Part shown: piece by piece, positions 46,917 through 58,553 of the stretch
Layout of the letters: each line of letters starts with the position of its first letter
Position numbering within the stretch: position 1 is the stretch's first letter
DNA from: Pardosa pseudoannulata
Lineage: Eukaryota > Arthropoda > Arachnida > Araneae > Lycosidae
DNA: 64,000 nt
Direction: 5' to 3'
Assembly (NCBI GenBank): GCA_032207245.1
Contig: CM063500.1
Span: 82,462,625 to 82,526,624, forward strand
The notes under the pieces: model-generated
Database searches by the model: none
What the model was told of the DNA's origin: nothing
What the model saw: only the letters and a program-made list of their open reading frames with translations
Translations under genes and position numbers: made by a program

Positions 46917-48313
46917 CACTGGTGTGCAAAATTTAAGCAACACGTGGGTTTTTTGCCATAACTCCATGAAAAATCATCTGAGAGATATGAAATTCAGAAA
47001 TGAGGGAGAGTATAATGTACGTTAAGGATGACGAAAGCATCGGCACTGAAAAAGGAATGCATACGGTATGGAATCAAACAAAAACAAGCTTTTTTGAACG
47101 CATAGTATTGTGACTTATGATTGTCTATTCAAGAGAAAGAACAACAAGCTAATGTTCCTTAATATGGGATATGTCCTCCCCTAACTGCAATGGTTGCTTC
47201 GCACCATCTTGGCATATTCAGAACCAGCTGGTACAACATTTCTTGTGGTAGGAGTGCCCATTACGCAATCAGCATCTGTTTGAGTTCTTGGGTGTTCCCC
47301 GAAGAATGTAAGCTGGCTGCAATGCGTCTCCCTAAATCATCCCACACATGTTCGATGGGATTTAAATCAGGGAAGTCCGCTGGCCAAACCATTCGAGTGA
47401 TAAGGATTCGAGGAGTACTTCCTGACAATAGCGATCCCCGTTACAGAACCTTTGTCGAAAACGTGAAGCTCAGTTCACGCGTTCAACTTAATGCCTCCCC
47501 AGACAAGGACTGCAGACTGCAGAACTACCATAACGGTGTCTTTCCTTGATGTTACTAGGATAAAACCGGGCCTCGACATCTCTCCAAATCAAAACGCGTT
47601 GAGAATCGCTTCTAGTACTGAACTGACTCTCATCTGGACAAAGAGGACACGACTCCATTCATTAGTTGTCCAGTTTTTGTGATCTCTGCACCACTGTAAA
47701 CTGGCGTCGGTAGCCAACTTTCAACGGGAGGCAGCGTTCAAGACGGCGGGCGAATAGGCATCCTTTGTGAAGGAAGGCGTCTGGACACAGTAATGCTGCA
47801 AACAATGCAAGTCCACATCGGACTCTTGCTGTTGAGGATATACTGGAAAGTGAAGATATCATTCGAATGGATTGGCCAACGTACTCCCCTGATTTAAATC
47901 CCATCGAACATATGTGGGATACTTTGGAGACGCAGTGCAGCACGCTTACATCCTCCGGAGAACACCCAACAACTCAAACAGATGCTGATTGCGGAATGGG
48001 CACTTCTACCGCAAGAAATGTTGGACCAGCTGGTTCTGAGTATGCGGAGACGATGCGAAGCAACCATTGCAGTTAGGGAAGGGCATATAGCATAGCATAT
48101 TATGGAACATCTGCTTGTTGTTCTTCCTTTTTGATAGACAATCATGAGTCACGATACTATGTGCTCAATAAAGGTTGTTTTTGTTTGATTCCATACCGTA
48201 TGCATTGTATTCTTTTTTTAGCGCAGATGCTTTCGTCATCATTTAAGAACATAATACTCTTCCTCATTTCTGAATTTCATGTCTCTCAGATGATTTCTTG
48301 TGGAGTTGTACAA
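46917..48313. mobile_element. Tc1-type foldback element (inverted duplication)
   Basis: The left end CACTGGTGTGCAAAATTTAA follows TA (46915-46916). Sequence at about 46960-47403 is repeated in reverse complement at 47858-48310, with a spacer of about 455 bp; the outermost ~45 bp are missing on the right. Each arm contains a Tc1 transposase end (SPDLNPIEHMWD on the plus strand, its counterpart on the minus). The minus strand also has GHRNW-like TKTGQ, WSRVLF and TRSDSQRVLIW-like pieces; the plus strand has NNASPHRTLAVEDILESEDI, with Asn for the second catalytic Asp. All frames are broken. Confidence 0.87.
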
Positions 48314-48512
48314 ATAAGATTTTATTACATATGAACTGGATTGATAATGTTGGCTAGAATCAACATAAGGGAACATACAAACCTATTCCACAATCAGAAT
48401 AGCAATTTGACAGCTCAAAGGTACATAGACATAATATTGAGATCTCGTGTCAAACTTAATGCTGCAATCATTGGCAATTCTTTCTTTTTAATGAATGATA
48501 ATACCTGAATTC

Positions 48513-48779
48513 TCACAGATTGACTTGTGGAGAACATGCTTGAAATGAATTAAACATGTCACAGACATGCTTGGACGATGCATTGTTGTGAGACCAATGA
48601 TACCATTGAGTGTTCGGTAGTTGAAGAATGTACTTCTCACAGAATGTCAGTGAGGATTTAGAATACCCTAAATTCTCATTGATAACTTCATTGTACTGAT
48701 TAAAAACAATGTGCAGCATTGTTAACCGTTCAAGAGGATTACACACACTATTAAAAATCTTACATTTTCTGCTGCTTCT
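48513..48779 (-). CDS. Unidentified ORF or exon candidate
   Basis: After an acceptor-like TTTTTAATAG the minus frame reads VCNPLERLTMLHIVFNQYNE, then VINENLGYSKSSLTFCEKYI and NTQWYHWSHNNASSKHVCDM, to a TGA at 48513. Composition is protein-like and unlike the AT-driven frames around it. I do not recognise the family; no continuation exon was found. It lies just right of the foldback element, so it may be transposon-derived. Confidence 0.3.
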   Translation of the reverse strand, partial: RSSRKCKIFNSVCNPLERLTMLHIVFNQYNEVINENLGYSKSSLTFCEKYILQLPNTQWYHWSHNNASSKHVCDMFNSFQACSPQVNL

Positions 48780-49322
48780 AGTTTTTTTTTTTTTTTTGCA
48801 CTTTTGAGCTTGCTCTACTAATTTTTTTTAAGCCATGTATATTCATATGATTATTAAATTTTCATTATGCTCTTAGGAATTGTTCTGAATCAAATATGGA
48901 CTACATAAAGATTTGATTATTTTACGATTTAGAATTAACAGAATTGTAGAGAAATACTTTCACACTGATAGTAAGCAAATTTTAAGTAAAAAGTTTTGCA
49001 CATTCTGTATTACATTGTTTTATACGATTAGCCATAATGAAAAATCCCAAGAAACAATGAAATAGCTTTCAATTTATTCCATAGGCTTCAAATTTACTTG
49101 ACATCAATCCAGTGAATTTAATTCCAAATTGCAAAGAGGATTTGTAATGTCATATCATCACTTTTTAATGTGCAGGAATTAGAAGACAAGATAATACCAT
49201 AGCTACATACTATGCACCAGTATTTTGTCAAGTTAGTCTAATTTTTTTTTTTAACATTTTGAGAGCTGTATATGCTTTTCAATGTCATATTTAACAAGTG
49301 GTCATATAACTTTCAATCCCAT

Positions 49323-49365
<43 letters not shown>

Positions 49366-49819
49366 AAAGAAAATTCAAATTGGAGGTCAATCAGAAAATC
49401 AATAAGGAGGTTTTCAAATCTGAAGTCAAGGGTTAAAAATTCCCACATCCTTTTTAACTCCTAACCTAAATTGACCACTAGGGCTACAGTTTATGCCCTC
49501 AGAGAAGGGGTCTGACCAATAATAACTGTACATTACCCTAGCGGATAATTTAGGAAATTTCCAAACAAAAAAGAGATACACTCTGTCAGAGGCAGATTTT
49601 TCTAGATATTTTCCCACATATGTTGACCCAGGTGTTAAGGGTCTTATATAACTTCATGCTAGCTGACCTTTCAGTTTGTCCTGTCCCTATGATGAAGTGG
49701 GAACCCGTCCTCCAATGTTATTTTAATAAAGGTCTTTAGCTAAAATGGTGTCATTTTTATGGCCATGACTGCAGCCCCCCATTGAGAAGTCTGTCTCATT
49801 ACACACACACACACACACG

Positions 49820-49869
<50 letters not shown>

Positions 49870-51740
49870 CAATTTAAGTTTTCATATAATAAAATGTGTT
49901 TATTATTTTGCTTTAAAGATATGTCAAATTGTAATATCATGCCTGTGCTGTAACAAGAGTTACTGAATTTGTTCTGTGTTCAAATGAGTAATAGTATCTA
50001 ATGAATGATAGCTGTGTCAGTGTATTTTTTAAAAACTGAGTCCAGTAGAAAAAGATATCTTTCAAAAAATATTTATTTAGAAAAGAAAATGATTTTTGAT
50101 GAATACATTTTATGTAAATTTGACAAAACAAAGGATGAAGAAATTGAAATTATATTACAAATAATTAAGAAGTTGGTTAACAGACATTAAATTTGATCAT
50201 GCTAAAGAAATAAAACAATTTTTAACACACAGATCATTAATAAAAATAATCAGTTTCATACATTTTAATAAATAAGGATGAGCTTATAAGCTATACAAAA
50301 TGGTTTAAGGTAGGATGTTTTGAAAATATATTTTCATGAACATCCAGTACAACTGCATTGTAAGAGTTCAAGGAGTAATAATTACTGAAGCCAGTTTGAT
50401 AGATTAGCATTCATGATATCTTCTGATTAAAAAGAATAAGTAAAATTTAGATGGGTTTATATGTATGGTATAATGGTACCCTGTTAAACAATTTAATAAA
50501 TAAATAATACCCAATATATATTACAGTATCTCCTTTTTAGAACTTTCACAGTATTGCAGTTCTAACATAGACAAAAGTTATTTCCTTTATTCAAGTATCA
50601 AACACTGCATAAATGACACACAGGTACCAAATATAACAAGCAACCCACTTTAAAGAAAATACACTTAGTTTTGATATATATGTATATAGATTTACCATAT
50701 ATAAGATTTTTTAAATTACTTAAGTAGAATATTTGTATAATACAGCAGTGCTATGATAAGACAATATAAGAGAATAAATGAAGTATTAAGACCAGGTCTT
50801 GAAGTTAAGGAGGTCATATGAGAAAATATTTTATGTAAAAATTAATTTAAAAGACTACCACAAAAAACCCCTACACCTTTTTTTTTAAATAGTGGTAGAA
50901 AAATGTTTAATGATGTATATCACAAATAGATTATCTAGCAAGCAAATTTTTATTTCTGTTAAATATTGTTAAGGCTGAATTTAAAAAATTAGGCTACTTA
51001 ATGGTGAAAAAACAAATGAACATTGTTTTAGCAGGGTTAAACAAGATATATTTGGTTAATAGTATCATCAATTTATGGTTGAATATGATTAGCCAAGATT
51101 CAAAATTTTATATATCAAAGCAAGTTTGCTATATTCTCGGCAACAATATAAGACAGCTTCCAATTTAATCACCGTTATATAAATTCTGCAAATAGTTAGA
51201 CAATAACTAAGCTATTTTGACCAACTAGGGGTACCAGTTTTAATTATCCTTGATTTGCACATAAATGAAAGTTAAAAGATTATTTCTTTGCCAGCCACTC
51301 TGCTTACTTTAATTTACAGAATATTATTTAAATCTTTATAGCTTCATTGATTTAATGAATATTTTTTACATCTTGCAACACTTAAATGTTCCTTTTCAAA
51401 ACTTATTCTGCATTTAGAATAATATCTTTATTAAAACAATTGCACTATTTTATAGGAGCAAAATTAATACAAATGACGCCAAAGTGATACAAATAGTCCT
51501 CATCTAAATTTCACATACAGATATGTATATATACATAGTGGCACACACATGAATATAACTAAAAAGTTCTCTTTTAAGCAAAGTTCCAACTCTTACCTCT
51601 AAGAATTTCTTAATTTTAAAACTATAACAAACTCCAACTATGTACTGAATTACCCAACACTAAACTTTTTAAACCCATCATCATGGAAAATAATGCTGCA
51701 ATTCTATTTTAGGTGAAATTAATATATGAAGCTTCTTTAT
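48780..51740. other. AT-rich intergenic stretch with microsatellites
   Basis: It contains (TA)n(TG)n at 49326-49365 and (CA)n(TA)n at 49801-49862. A mildly GC-richer piece at 49440-49760 has no recognised content. A 61-codon frame at 50005-50190 is lysine/isoleucine-rich and not convincing. Confidence 0.45.
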
Positions 51741-51749
51741 TAAATATAG

Positions 51750-51931
51750 TGTTATGTTCCATGCTCGTGCACTGAGCATGAGCGGAGATTTGTTCCGAGA
51801 GTTTTCCTCACAACAAAAGCGAGTGTGTTCTGTGTAACATGGCCGGCCTTCTGTCAACCGCATCATTCCATTTTTTCAAGCAATAAATGTTCGTATTGTT
51901 TGTGAATTTTGTCTTTGTTTATTATAATACA
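51750..51931 (+). mobile_element. Possible short solo LTR
   Basis: A GC-richer island starts TGTTATGTTCC, contains AATAAA (51882-51887) followed by TGTTCGTATTGTTTGTG, and ends ATAATACA. That is the look of a small copia-type LTR. No matching target duplication was found, so this stays tentative. Confidence 0.35.
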
Positions 51932-52347
51932 GTCCATTTAAAGCACATACATATAGCTACCCACTTAACTCTATTGAAATACATTGTTTCTGAATGTTTT
52001 CAATGAACTGGGCAAAATCTGCTGGCTATTACTCTCAGAAATGTCATTTGACATTTATAAACTTAGCTAACTCTGTGCCAAGGCTACCTAGCATACAGTG
52101 TGTGTGTACTCACAGGCTGCCATATTTCATGGGTGGCTAATTTGATAAATATGCTAACTGAAGCTTTATTATTTTTTAAAGATTATAAAGAAAATTTATT
52201 AATGTGGGAATATTTTTTTTGTTATTTTTCATCTGAAAGTAATTGTTGTCGAACTTTGGTTACCATTTACTGAATAGTTCTGTTTTTCTTCTTTTAATTT
52301 ATCTTAAGATTAATTAAAGATGAAACTACAAAACTAAACGGATAAGA

Positions 52348-52524
52348 TTTAGTTTGGTTTGAAGTGCTACGGTCTACTTTTTGCAGCATGAGGGCTAATG
52401 AGACTGAGACCTACAGCTTAAAGCCGATTCCAAATGGCTACAAACATTCATGCCACTGTGGGATTTGAACCCATGAACTCCGGTACCGAAGGCCAGCACC
52501 CTAACCAATCAGCCGTCGTTTGGC
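52348..52524 (-). mobile_element. tRNA-derived SINE, copy 4
   Basis: Same family and orientation. The plus strand shows TTTAGTTTGGTTTGAAGTGC at the tail end. The box B region is slightly decayed (GGTTCAAATCC). The 13-bp duplication TAAACGGATAAGA / TAAACTGATAAGA (52335-52347, 52525-52537) has one mismatch. Confidence 0.92.
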
Positions 52525-52824
52525 TAAACTGATAAGAAAAAAAAAACAAATTCTTTTTTTTTATCAAAGTCTATTAGGAACACTCAAAATAATGGAAGAT
52601 TAAACTAATGTAGTGTTATGTGTACATGTAATGGTGACAGAGTGGTCCCAGATATTAGTCAAATAATGGTTTATAAATAACACTTTTTCTCCAACAACAA
52701 TGTTTTCTAAAGAAGAATAATCGGGTTTTCATTATTTCATTTCATACTTTTTCTGCCACATTCTTTGTCTACATGTTCTTCTGGATCACAATCCAACAGT
52801 TGCAGTGTTGATTTATTGCACCAG

Positions 52825-53230
52825 TCTTTGCATGCAAATCACAAACCAAGTATCTATGTTCTGAATTGGCTTTAAAAAGTAGATCGAAATAGCACTAACC
52901 CTCATGCAACAAACAGCAGATCATAACACTTGTATGGTAAGTAGATAACAAGGAGTCTTTTTAATGAAATTAAACCAATAGTATTGCTGAGCATATACCA
53001 ATCAGACTAAATTTTGACCTATTGTACCTATCTTTGTATGCAAATCACATACCAGGTATCTATGTTCTGAATTGGCTTTAAAAAGTAGATCCAAATTGCA
53101 CTAACCCTCATGCAACAAACAGCAGATCATAACACTTGTATGGTAATGCAAGTAGATAACAAGGAGTCTTTTTAATGAAATTAAACCAGCAATATTCCTG
53201 AGCATACACTAATTGGACCAAATTTTGAAT
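52825..53230 (+). repeat. 206-bp tandem duplication
   Basis: TCTTTGCATGCAAATCACA at 52825 recurs as TCTTTGTATGCAAATCACA at 53031. Both copies share TATCTATGTTCTGAATTGGC, CACTAACCCTCATGCAACAA and AGATAACAAGGAGTC. They differ at scattered positions and by a five-base insertion. Confidence 0.88.
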
Positions 53231-53280
53231 TGGAATTGATAAGGGGCAACCAAATGAGTTTTGTATTTAGGTGCATAACA
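53211..53280 (+). repeat. 70-bp dispersed repeat, copy 1 (copy 2 at 55757-55826)
   Basis: AATTGGACCAAATTTTGAAT, TGGAATTGATAAGGGG and AATGAGTTTTG-ATTTAGG occur here and at 55757-55826 with equal length and only two or three differences. Copy 2 ends 29 bp before a pogo element. Confidence 0.85.
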
Positions 53281-54084
53281 GTCTAGAACTGATCCTGAAC
53301 TAATAATTCTAATTGAATGACATGGTGACATATAACCAATATGAAGTAGTTTGAACATTGAAATTATTTCACCCCTGGTAGTTGAAAAGAGAATGCATTC
53401 AAATTTTATCACTGCAACTGTGGGTATTATTGCTATATCATTCTCCCTTAGTAGCATAAAAGGTATGATGGTTAATATTTTCTATTTCTATGCATTTGGT
53501 TTAATTTCAATTCTGAAATAAGGATAGGATGTATTTGTGTGTTGTCATCACATAGGGATAATATAGACTGTGTATATACCATTCCATTACAAAATTGTCA
53601 ACAAGTCTGTAGTGTTGTATTTGTGGATGATAAAAATAGTAAAGGCTCCTCACATTGACAAAAATTAATAAAAAACAGCTCTCTTAAACAAGTTTATATA
53701 TACATACATGCATATAAATTTATATACATATATATGCACATACATATATCTCTATTTAAAGAAAGGGGATAAATTGGGTAAAACATGTTAAATTATTCTA
53801 TTATAACGCAATAAAAATTTTACCCCATATTGCAGGGTTACTTTAGTATGTGCTGTGTTTCATTATCAAGAAAAACTAAAAACAATATCATTAAAATCCG
53901 TTTCATTACTAAATATTCACAATTCATATACACATTATAGGAACTATTAAATAGATGATCCAAAACTTGAAAATTCAAATTTGAAATATATAAAAGATGT
54001 TTACTGGCTAGGTCTGAATTTATTGAATTTCAGTAAAAGGAAACAATGAATCTTAAATTACATACTTATTTTTTCTGGAAAATA

Positions 54085-54935
54085 CAGTAGAACCTCTTTT
54101 TAATGACCCCACAACACAATGACACCTTTGTTAAAACGACCATCTTAAAAAGTCCCAATTATTTTACCATAAAAGTAATGTTAATTTTAAATCATTACAA
54201 TGATCCCAAGTGTATTATTTTTCATTAGAGCGACAGCCAATTTTAGTCCACAGAGCTCATGAGCAAATGGGCTATTTCAAAACTATTGTACTGTGGTGCA
54301 ACTTCAAGAAACCTGCACAAAAGAAGAATTTCAGAAAGGGTTGGGAAATCAGTCAGCTGAATTCCGACCGTTGCTGGAATCCTTATCGCCTGGTGCTCCT
54401 GTAGATGACACTCCAGACACTAATGAAATGACCCAGCTCCTCAGTGTCAAACTTCCAGATCTTCAATTACCTTTTGATGAGTTTTTTGCAGACGAAACTT
54501 TAGAGTGCTGCGAAGAAAATTTGAATGAAGACGATTTTATTGCTCGTATTACCAGAAATGGAGAAATCTGCGATTCCGACGACAGAGAAGAAATTGTCCA
54601 AGCTTTTAAAAAAGCGAATGCAAAAGAAGCCTTCAATGCAATCAATGCCTTGCGTCAATATTTGGAAGGACAATTTAATTCTGAAGATTTCCTTCAAAAT
54701 CTAACGGATATAAAACCAATGATAATGAAAAATTCCCAAATGAACTTGAAACAGGAGTCAATCAAAGATTTTTTTTTCAAAAATTCAGTAATGGAAATAC
54801 AAATAAATAGAACTGTTCTCTAGGTATATACTGTTGCATCATTTCTTTGCTCAATTTTTTAAATATTTTTTTAATTCGTTACAACAACCATATGATGTTG
54901 GTCCCACAGGGGGTCATTATACCAAGGTTCTACTG
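54085..54935 (+). mobile_element. pogo/Tigger-type deletion derivative, copy 1 (851 bp)
   Basis: Ends are CAGTAGAACCTCTTTTTAAT and, inward from the right, CAGTAGAACCTTGGTATAAT, with TA on both sides (54083-54084, 54936-54937). CAGTAGAACC is the classic pogo/Tigger terminus. The subterminal region has AATGATCCCAAGTG-type motifs. The interior keeps only the 3' end of the transposase gene. Confidence 0.9.
54293..54823 (+). CDS. pogo/Tigger transposase C-terminal fragment (176 codons), PIP box
   Basis: The open frame is intact but lacks the N-terminal HTH (CENP-B-like) and DDE domains, so it cannot be a working transposase. Visible are VKLPDLQLPFDEFF, an acidic stretch (ECCEENLNEDDF), CDSDDREEIVQAF and KEAFNAINALRQYLEGQF. 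This is the alternating acidic and helical C-terminal region of the family. Residues 154-161, QESIKDFF (54752-54775), form a perfect PCNA-binding consensus, as reported for Drosophila pogo. The frame ends shortly after. An open frame of this length may be residual or may make a stray peptide; the former is likelier. Confidence 0.7.
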   Translation: MVQLQETCTKEEFQKGLGNQSAEFRPLLESLSPGAPVDDTPDTNEMTQLLSVKLPDLQLPFDEFFADETLECCEENLNEDDFIARITRNGEICDSDDREEIVQAFKKANAKEAFNAINALRQYLEGQFNSEDFLQNLTDIKPMIMKNSQMNLKQESIKDFFFKNSVMEIQINRTVL

Positions 54936-54937
54936 TA

Positions 54938-55756
54938 TAACATTTAACTAAGTAATTTTAGTCTAGACATTAGAATAATTTTTTTTTATTTTTCATCTTG
55001 ATATTTATAATTGTAATATACAAACTTTAAATATAAATGTCTAAAACTTAATATTTTTAGAATGACATTGTTAATTTTAAAAACAACACTACAAATACTT
55101 CTAACAAGTGATGAGTAATGTAATTATATTTCTAATAAGAACGGAAAGTTATATGAATTCGTAGTAACACAGCCAAATAATACTATGCTTTAATATATAG
55201 GTAAATTTATACGTAAATATGTACAAATATACTTATACACATGCATACACAAACATATTTATTTATGCATATTTGTAAATTAAAACCAAATTAAAATAGT
55301 GAATAGCAAAAGAGAGCATATCGTACATATATATTATATTGGCAGCCCTGGTATTTAAATCTGCATGTGTTGCACGGGTGTCTAAACTAGGATAAACATT
55401 TTATTATTAATAAGATTAGTCTAGAAAGAGACAAATTAGTCAATTAAAGAGATTAGACTAGTGATATGATTTTGAAATTTCAGCTATGTAAACAGCATTG
55501 ATTGTGACTTCATTTATGATTGATCCAGGATGTTTTGGAATTTTAGCACCAATTCTTAAAATGTTTTCTTTTTACTAAGAGGAGAGAGAAATATCTTTGG
55601 ATCACAAATTCAAGATATTTTCAGGGCCAATAGTAGCAGGAGCAAAAGATGGTGCACAATATATTATGGGTAAAATGATTATCAACCCACATATAACCAA
55701 ATATAAGGTTTGTAAAAAAAGTGTCGATTTTAAGTTGAAAGTGAGTGGATGACACC
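54938..55756. other. No gene seen between the two pogo copies
   Basis: AT-rich sequence with short TA/CATA runs near 55190-55265; nothing else recognised apart from the 70-bp dispersed repeat at 55757. Confidence 0.4.
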
Positions 55757-55855
55757 AATTGGACCAAATTTTGAATTGGAATTGATAAGGGGCGACCAAA
55801 TGAGTTTTGCATTTAGGTGCATAACACACCTGTACAGTACTGAATATCTTTAATA

Positions 55856-56617
55856 CAGTAGAATCTCTTTTTAACGACCTCTTTGTTAGAATGACCATCT
55901 TAAAAAGTCCCAATTATTTTACCATAGAAATAATGTTAATTTTGAATCATTACAACAATCCCAAGTGTATTATTTTTCGTTAGAATGATCGCCAATTTTA
56001 GTCCACAGAACTCATGAGCAAGTGGGCTATTTCAAAATTATTGTACTGTGGTGCAACTTCAAGAAACCTGTACTCCTCTCTGTGTTTGCTTAAAGGAGGG
56101 GAGGGGGTGTGACGAAAAGGGTAGAACTAAACTTTCAATTATCTTTTGATGAGTTTGTTGAGGTAGACAAAATTTTACAGTGCTGCGGAGAAAATTTGAA
56201 TGAGGACAATTTTATTGTCCATATTACCGGAAATGAAGAAATCTGCGATTCTGACGACAGAGAAGAAATCGTCCAAGCTTTTGAAAAAGTGAATGAAAAA
56301 AAAAAAATCCTTCAATGCAATTAATGCCTTGCATCAATATTTTGAAGGACAATTTAATTCTGAAGATTTCCTTCAAAATCTAATGGATATGGAATCAGTG
56401 ATAATGAAAAATTCCCAAATGAACTTGAAACAAGTGTCAATCAAAGACTTTTTTTCAAAAATTCAGTTATGGAAATACAAATAAATAGAAGTGTTCTCTA
56501 GGTATGTACTGTTGCATGATTTCTTTTTATTATTTTTTCAATTCGTTACAACAACCTTTTGTTACAACGACTGTATGATGTTGGTCCCACAGGGGTTGTT
56601 ACACCGAGGTTTTACTG
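55856..56617 (+). mobile_element. pogo/Tigger-type deletion derivative, copy 2 (762 bp)
   Basis: Ends are CAGTAGAATCTCTTTTTAAC and, inward from the right, CAGTAAAACCTCGGTGTAAC; TA lies on both sides (55854-55855, 56618-56619). It is about 85-90% similar by eye to copy 1 at 54085. An internal segment of copy 1, including VDDTPDTNEMTQLL, is replaced here by a G-rich GGAGGGGAGGGGGTGTG stretch. Confidence 0.9.
56109..56484 (+). pseudogene. pogo/Tigger transposase C-terminal fragment, frameshifted
   Basis: The frame from 56109 reads LNFQLSFDEFVEVDKILQCC and CDSDDREEIVQAFEKVNEK, then breaks in an A12 run near 56297-56309. The next frame continues SFNAINALHQYFEGQF and ends near 56484. The PIP box is kept as QVSIKDFF (56431-56454). 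Compared with copy 1 the rest has diverged noticeably more than this motif. Confidence 0.75.
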
Positions 56618-56619
56618 TA

Positions 56620-58553
56620 TCATAATTGTCACCTGCCAATGTCATACATGACAACTTGGTAAAAAATAAATGTTAAATAGGGTGTAAGAAATACCACTGG
56701 ATTATAGTGAAGACATTTTCAATATCATAATTGTCATTTAGTAATTAATGTTATACCTGCCAACTTATACCTCTTATATCTCCTTATACCTCTTTGTGCA
56801 CAATTAGAAATATTTTAGGTTTAATGATATTTGTGTTTAAATGTTATCTAAGAACATTATAAATATAAAATACATGAAAAAAATTGCATCATTTGGGGGG
56901 GGGTAATTTTAAAAGCCCTTCCCCTTGCAAAGCATGAAAATACTTCTAGTAAAGTTTTAATTATATTTGAAGAACAATGAACAATTATTAAAATAACATA
57001 ATAATTAAATATCTAAACAATTTATAAGTGTTATTTAAGGAATTTTATATGGAATCATAAACAATAAAAATTGTATTAGTGACTTTAACACTTAAAGCAA
57101 GTTTAAACACATATATTTCAAATGGGGGGGAGGGGAATAAGTGTAATGCTTGCATCTATTGAGTTAAACTGTTGAGTTAATGTTTATAAACATAGAAAAA
57201 AATAACTATTCAACATGTGATTTCACAGCCAACCACTAGAACTCAGAGGTTATTCAATTCAGTTATCAGAATTTAGCAAACAAGTATCAGGTTTATGAAA
57301 TGTTACTCGATATTTAACAGAATTTTCAATTGGCTAGGAAAATGGCTTCATTTTGTATTAAAAAAGCTGTTTTGAATATAATATTTGAATTATATAATCT
57401 GGGCTTGGATAGTTTGCAATATTTTTAATCTATTTTGATTAGAAACAGAAATAAAGTTTACATTTTGCTTGGATCTAAATAAATATTGAGTTTTCCCAGA
57501 GTTTTTAAAAATCCACTTTTATATACCTCAAAACATTTCTACAGTTTTTCACTAAGCTTTAAACCCAAGCATGCACCCCCTATGATACCTCTATCTGTAA
57601 AATTTTTCTTTCAATCAAAATAATTATATAATTAGACAAGAAGGGTTAACAATATTTACACATCTAAAAATTTTCACCGGGTTTTAGAATAAAATACATG
57701 ACCAATTTTAAAAATCAATATCAAGTGACCTTTATTTTATGTACTGAAACTTTTAAGATGGATCCTAAGAAGGTCCCATAAAAACAGTTACATAACCTTT
57801 ATAAAAAAGAAAAATAAATTTTTTCTTAAGTTTCAAAAGATTATTTTCTTTTAGTTATATCTTCTAGTAACTATCTTTTTCTTGAATATCTTTCATATTA
57901 ATATTCTATTTCATTAAAAATTATTAAAAATGTGCTTAAAACTAATTCACAAAACAGGTATAGTAGATTTTTCTTTTAATATTGATATTAAGTTTGCAAA
58001 TTGTATAAATGTATGTTTAAATTTAATAAATTTTAAATCTGATATTATTTAAGAAACTTCCTGTTTTATTTGAATATTTACAAGCTAAAACTTATGTCAT
58101 GGTAAACAAATTTATTACAATAAAATTTGAAATCTTCCCACTGCATATATAAACTAAAGTGTACACTTAAAATTATAATATGTATATACAGTGAAATTTT
58201 TAAACAGCAGAAATAAAATAAATGTAAAATAATAATTATATCAGATTTTACCTTTAAACATGTCCATGACAACAAATTTTGACATGATTTGATATCAGTT
58301 TATGTCAGAACTTTGGCAAAAAATGTTAAAATCATATAAAACAAAGTATTACATAACTCACAAAATTTCTACACATTTACAAGAAGCATATATATTTGCA
58401 GCTATATATATGAAGGGATATCACAGTTGCATGACTATACTTGTCCAAGAAAATAACATATTAGCCTTCTTCCCACACATATGATGCTTTAGTATAACCA
58501 TAAAGGCTATATCATATGCATAAATTTATGTGAAAGCATGAAGACTCGATGAA
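56620..58553. other. AT-rich sequence, presumed syntaxin 3' UTR and intergenic
   Basis: No coding exon is recognised. A reverse-strand AATAAA lies at 58116-58111, about 440 bp downstream of the syntaxin stop, and could end its transcript. Confidence 0.4.

Noticed and set aside
47190..47549. 119-codon plus-strand ORF as a gene
   Set aside because: The recognisable Tc1 coding sense in this arm is the minus strand; the ORF is its antisense shadow.
51681..51866. 61-codon minus ORF
   Set aside because: It overlaps the putative LTR and shows no recognisable domain.
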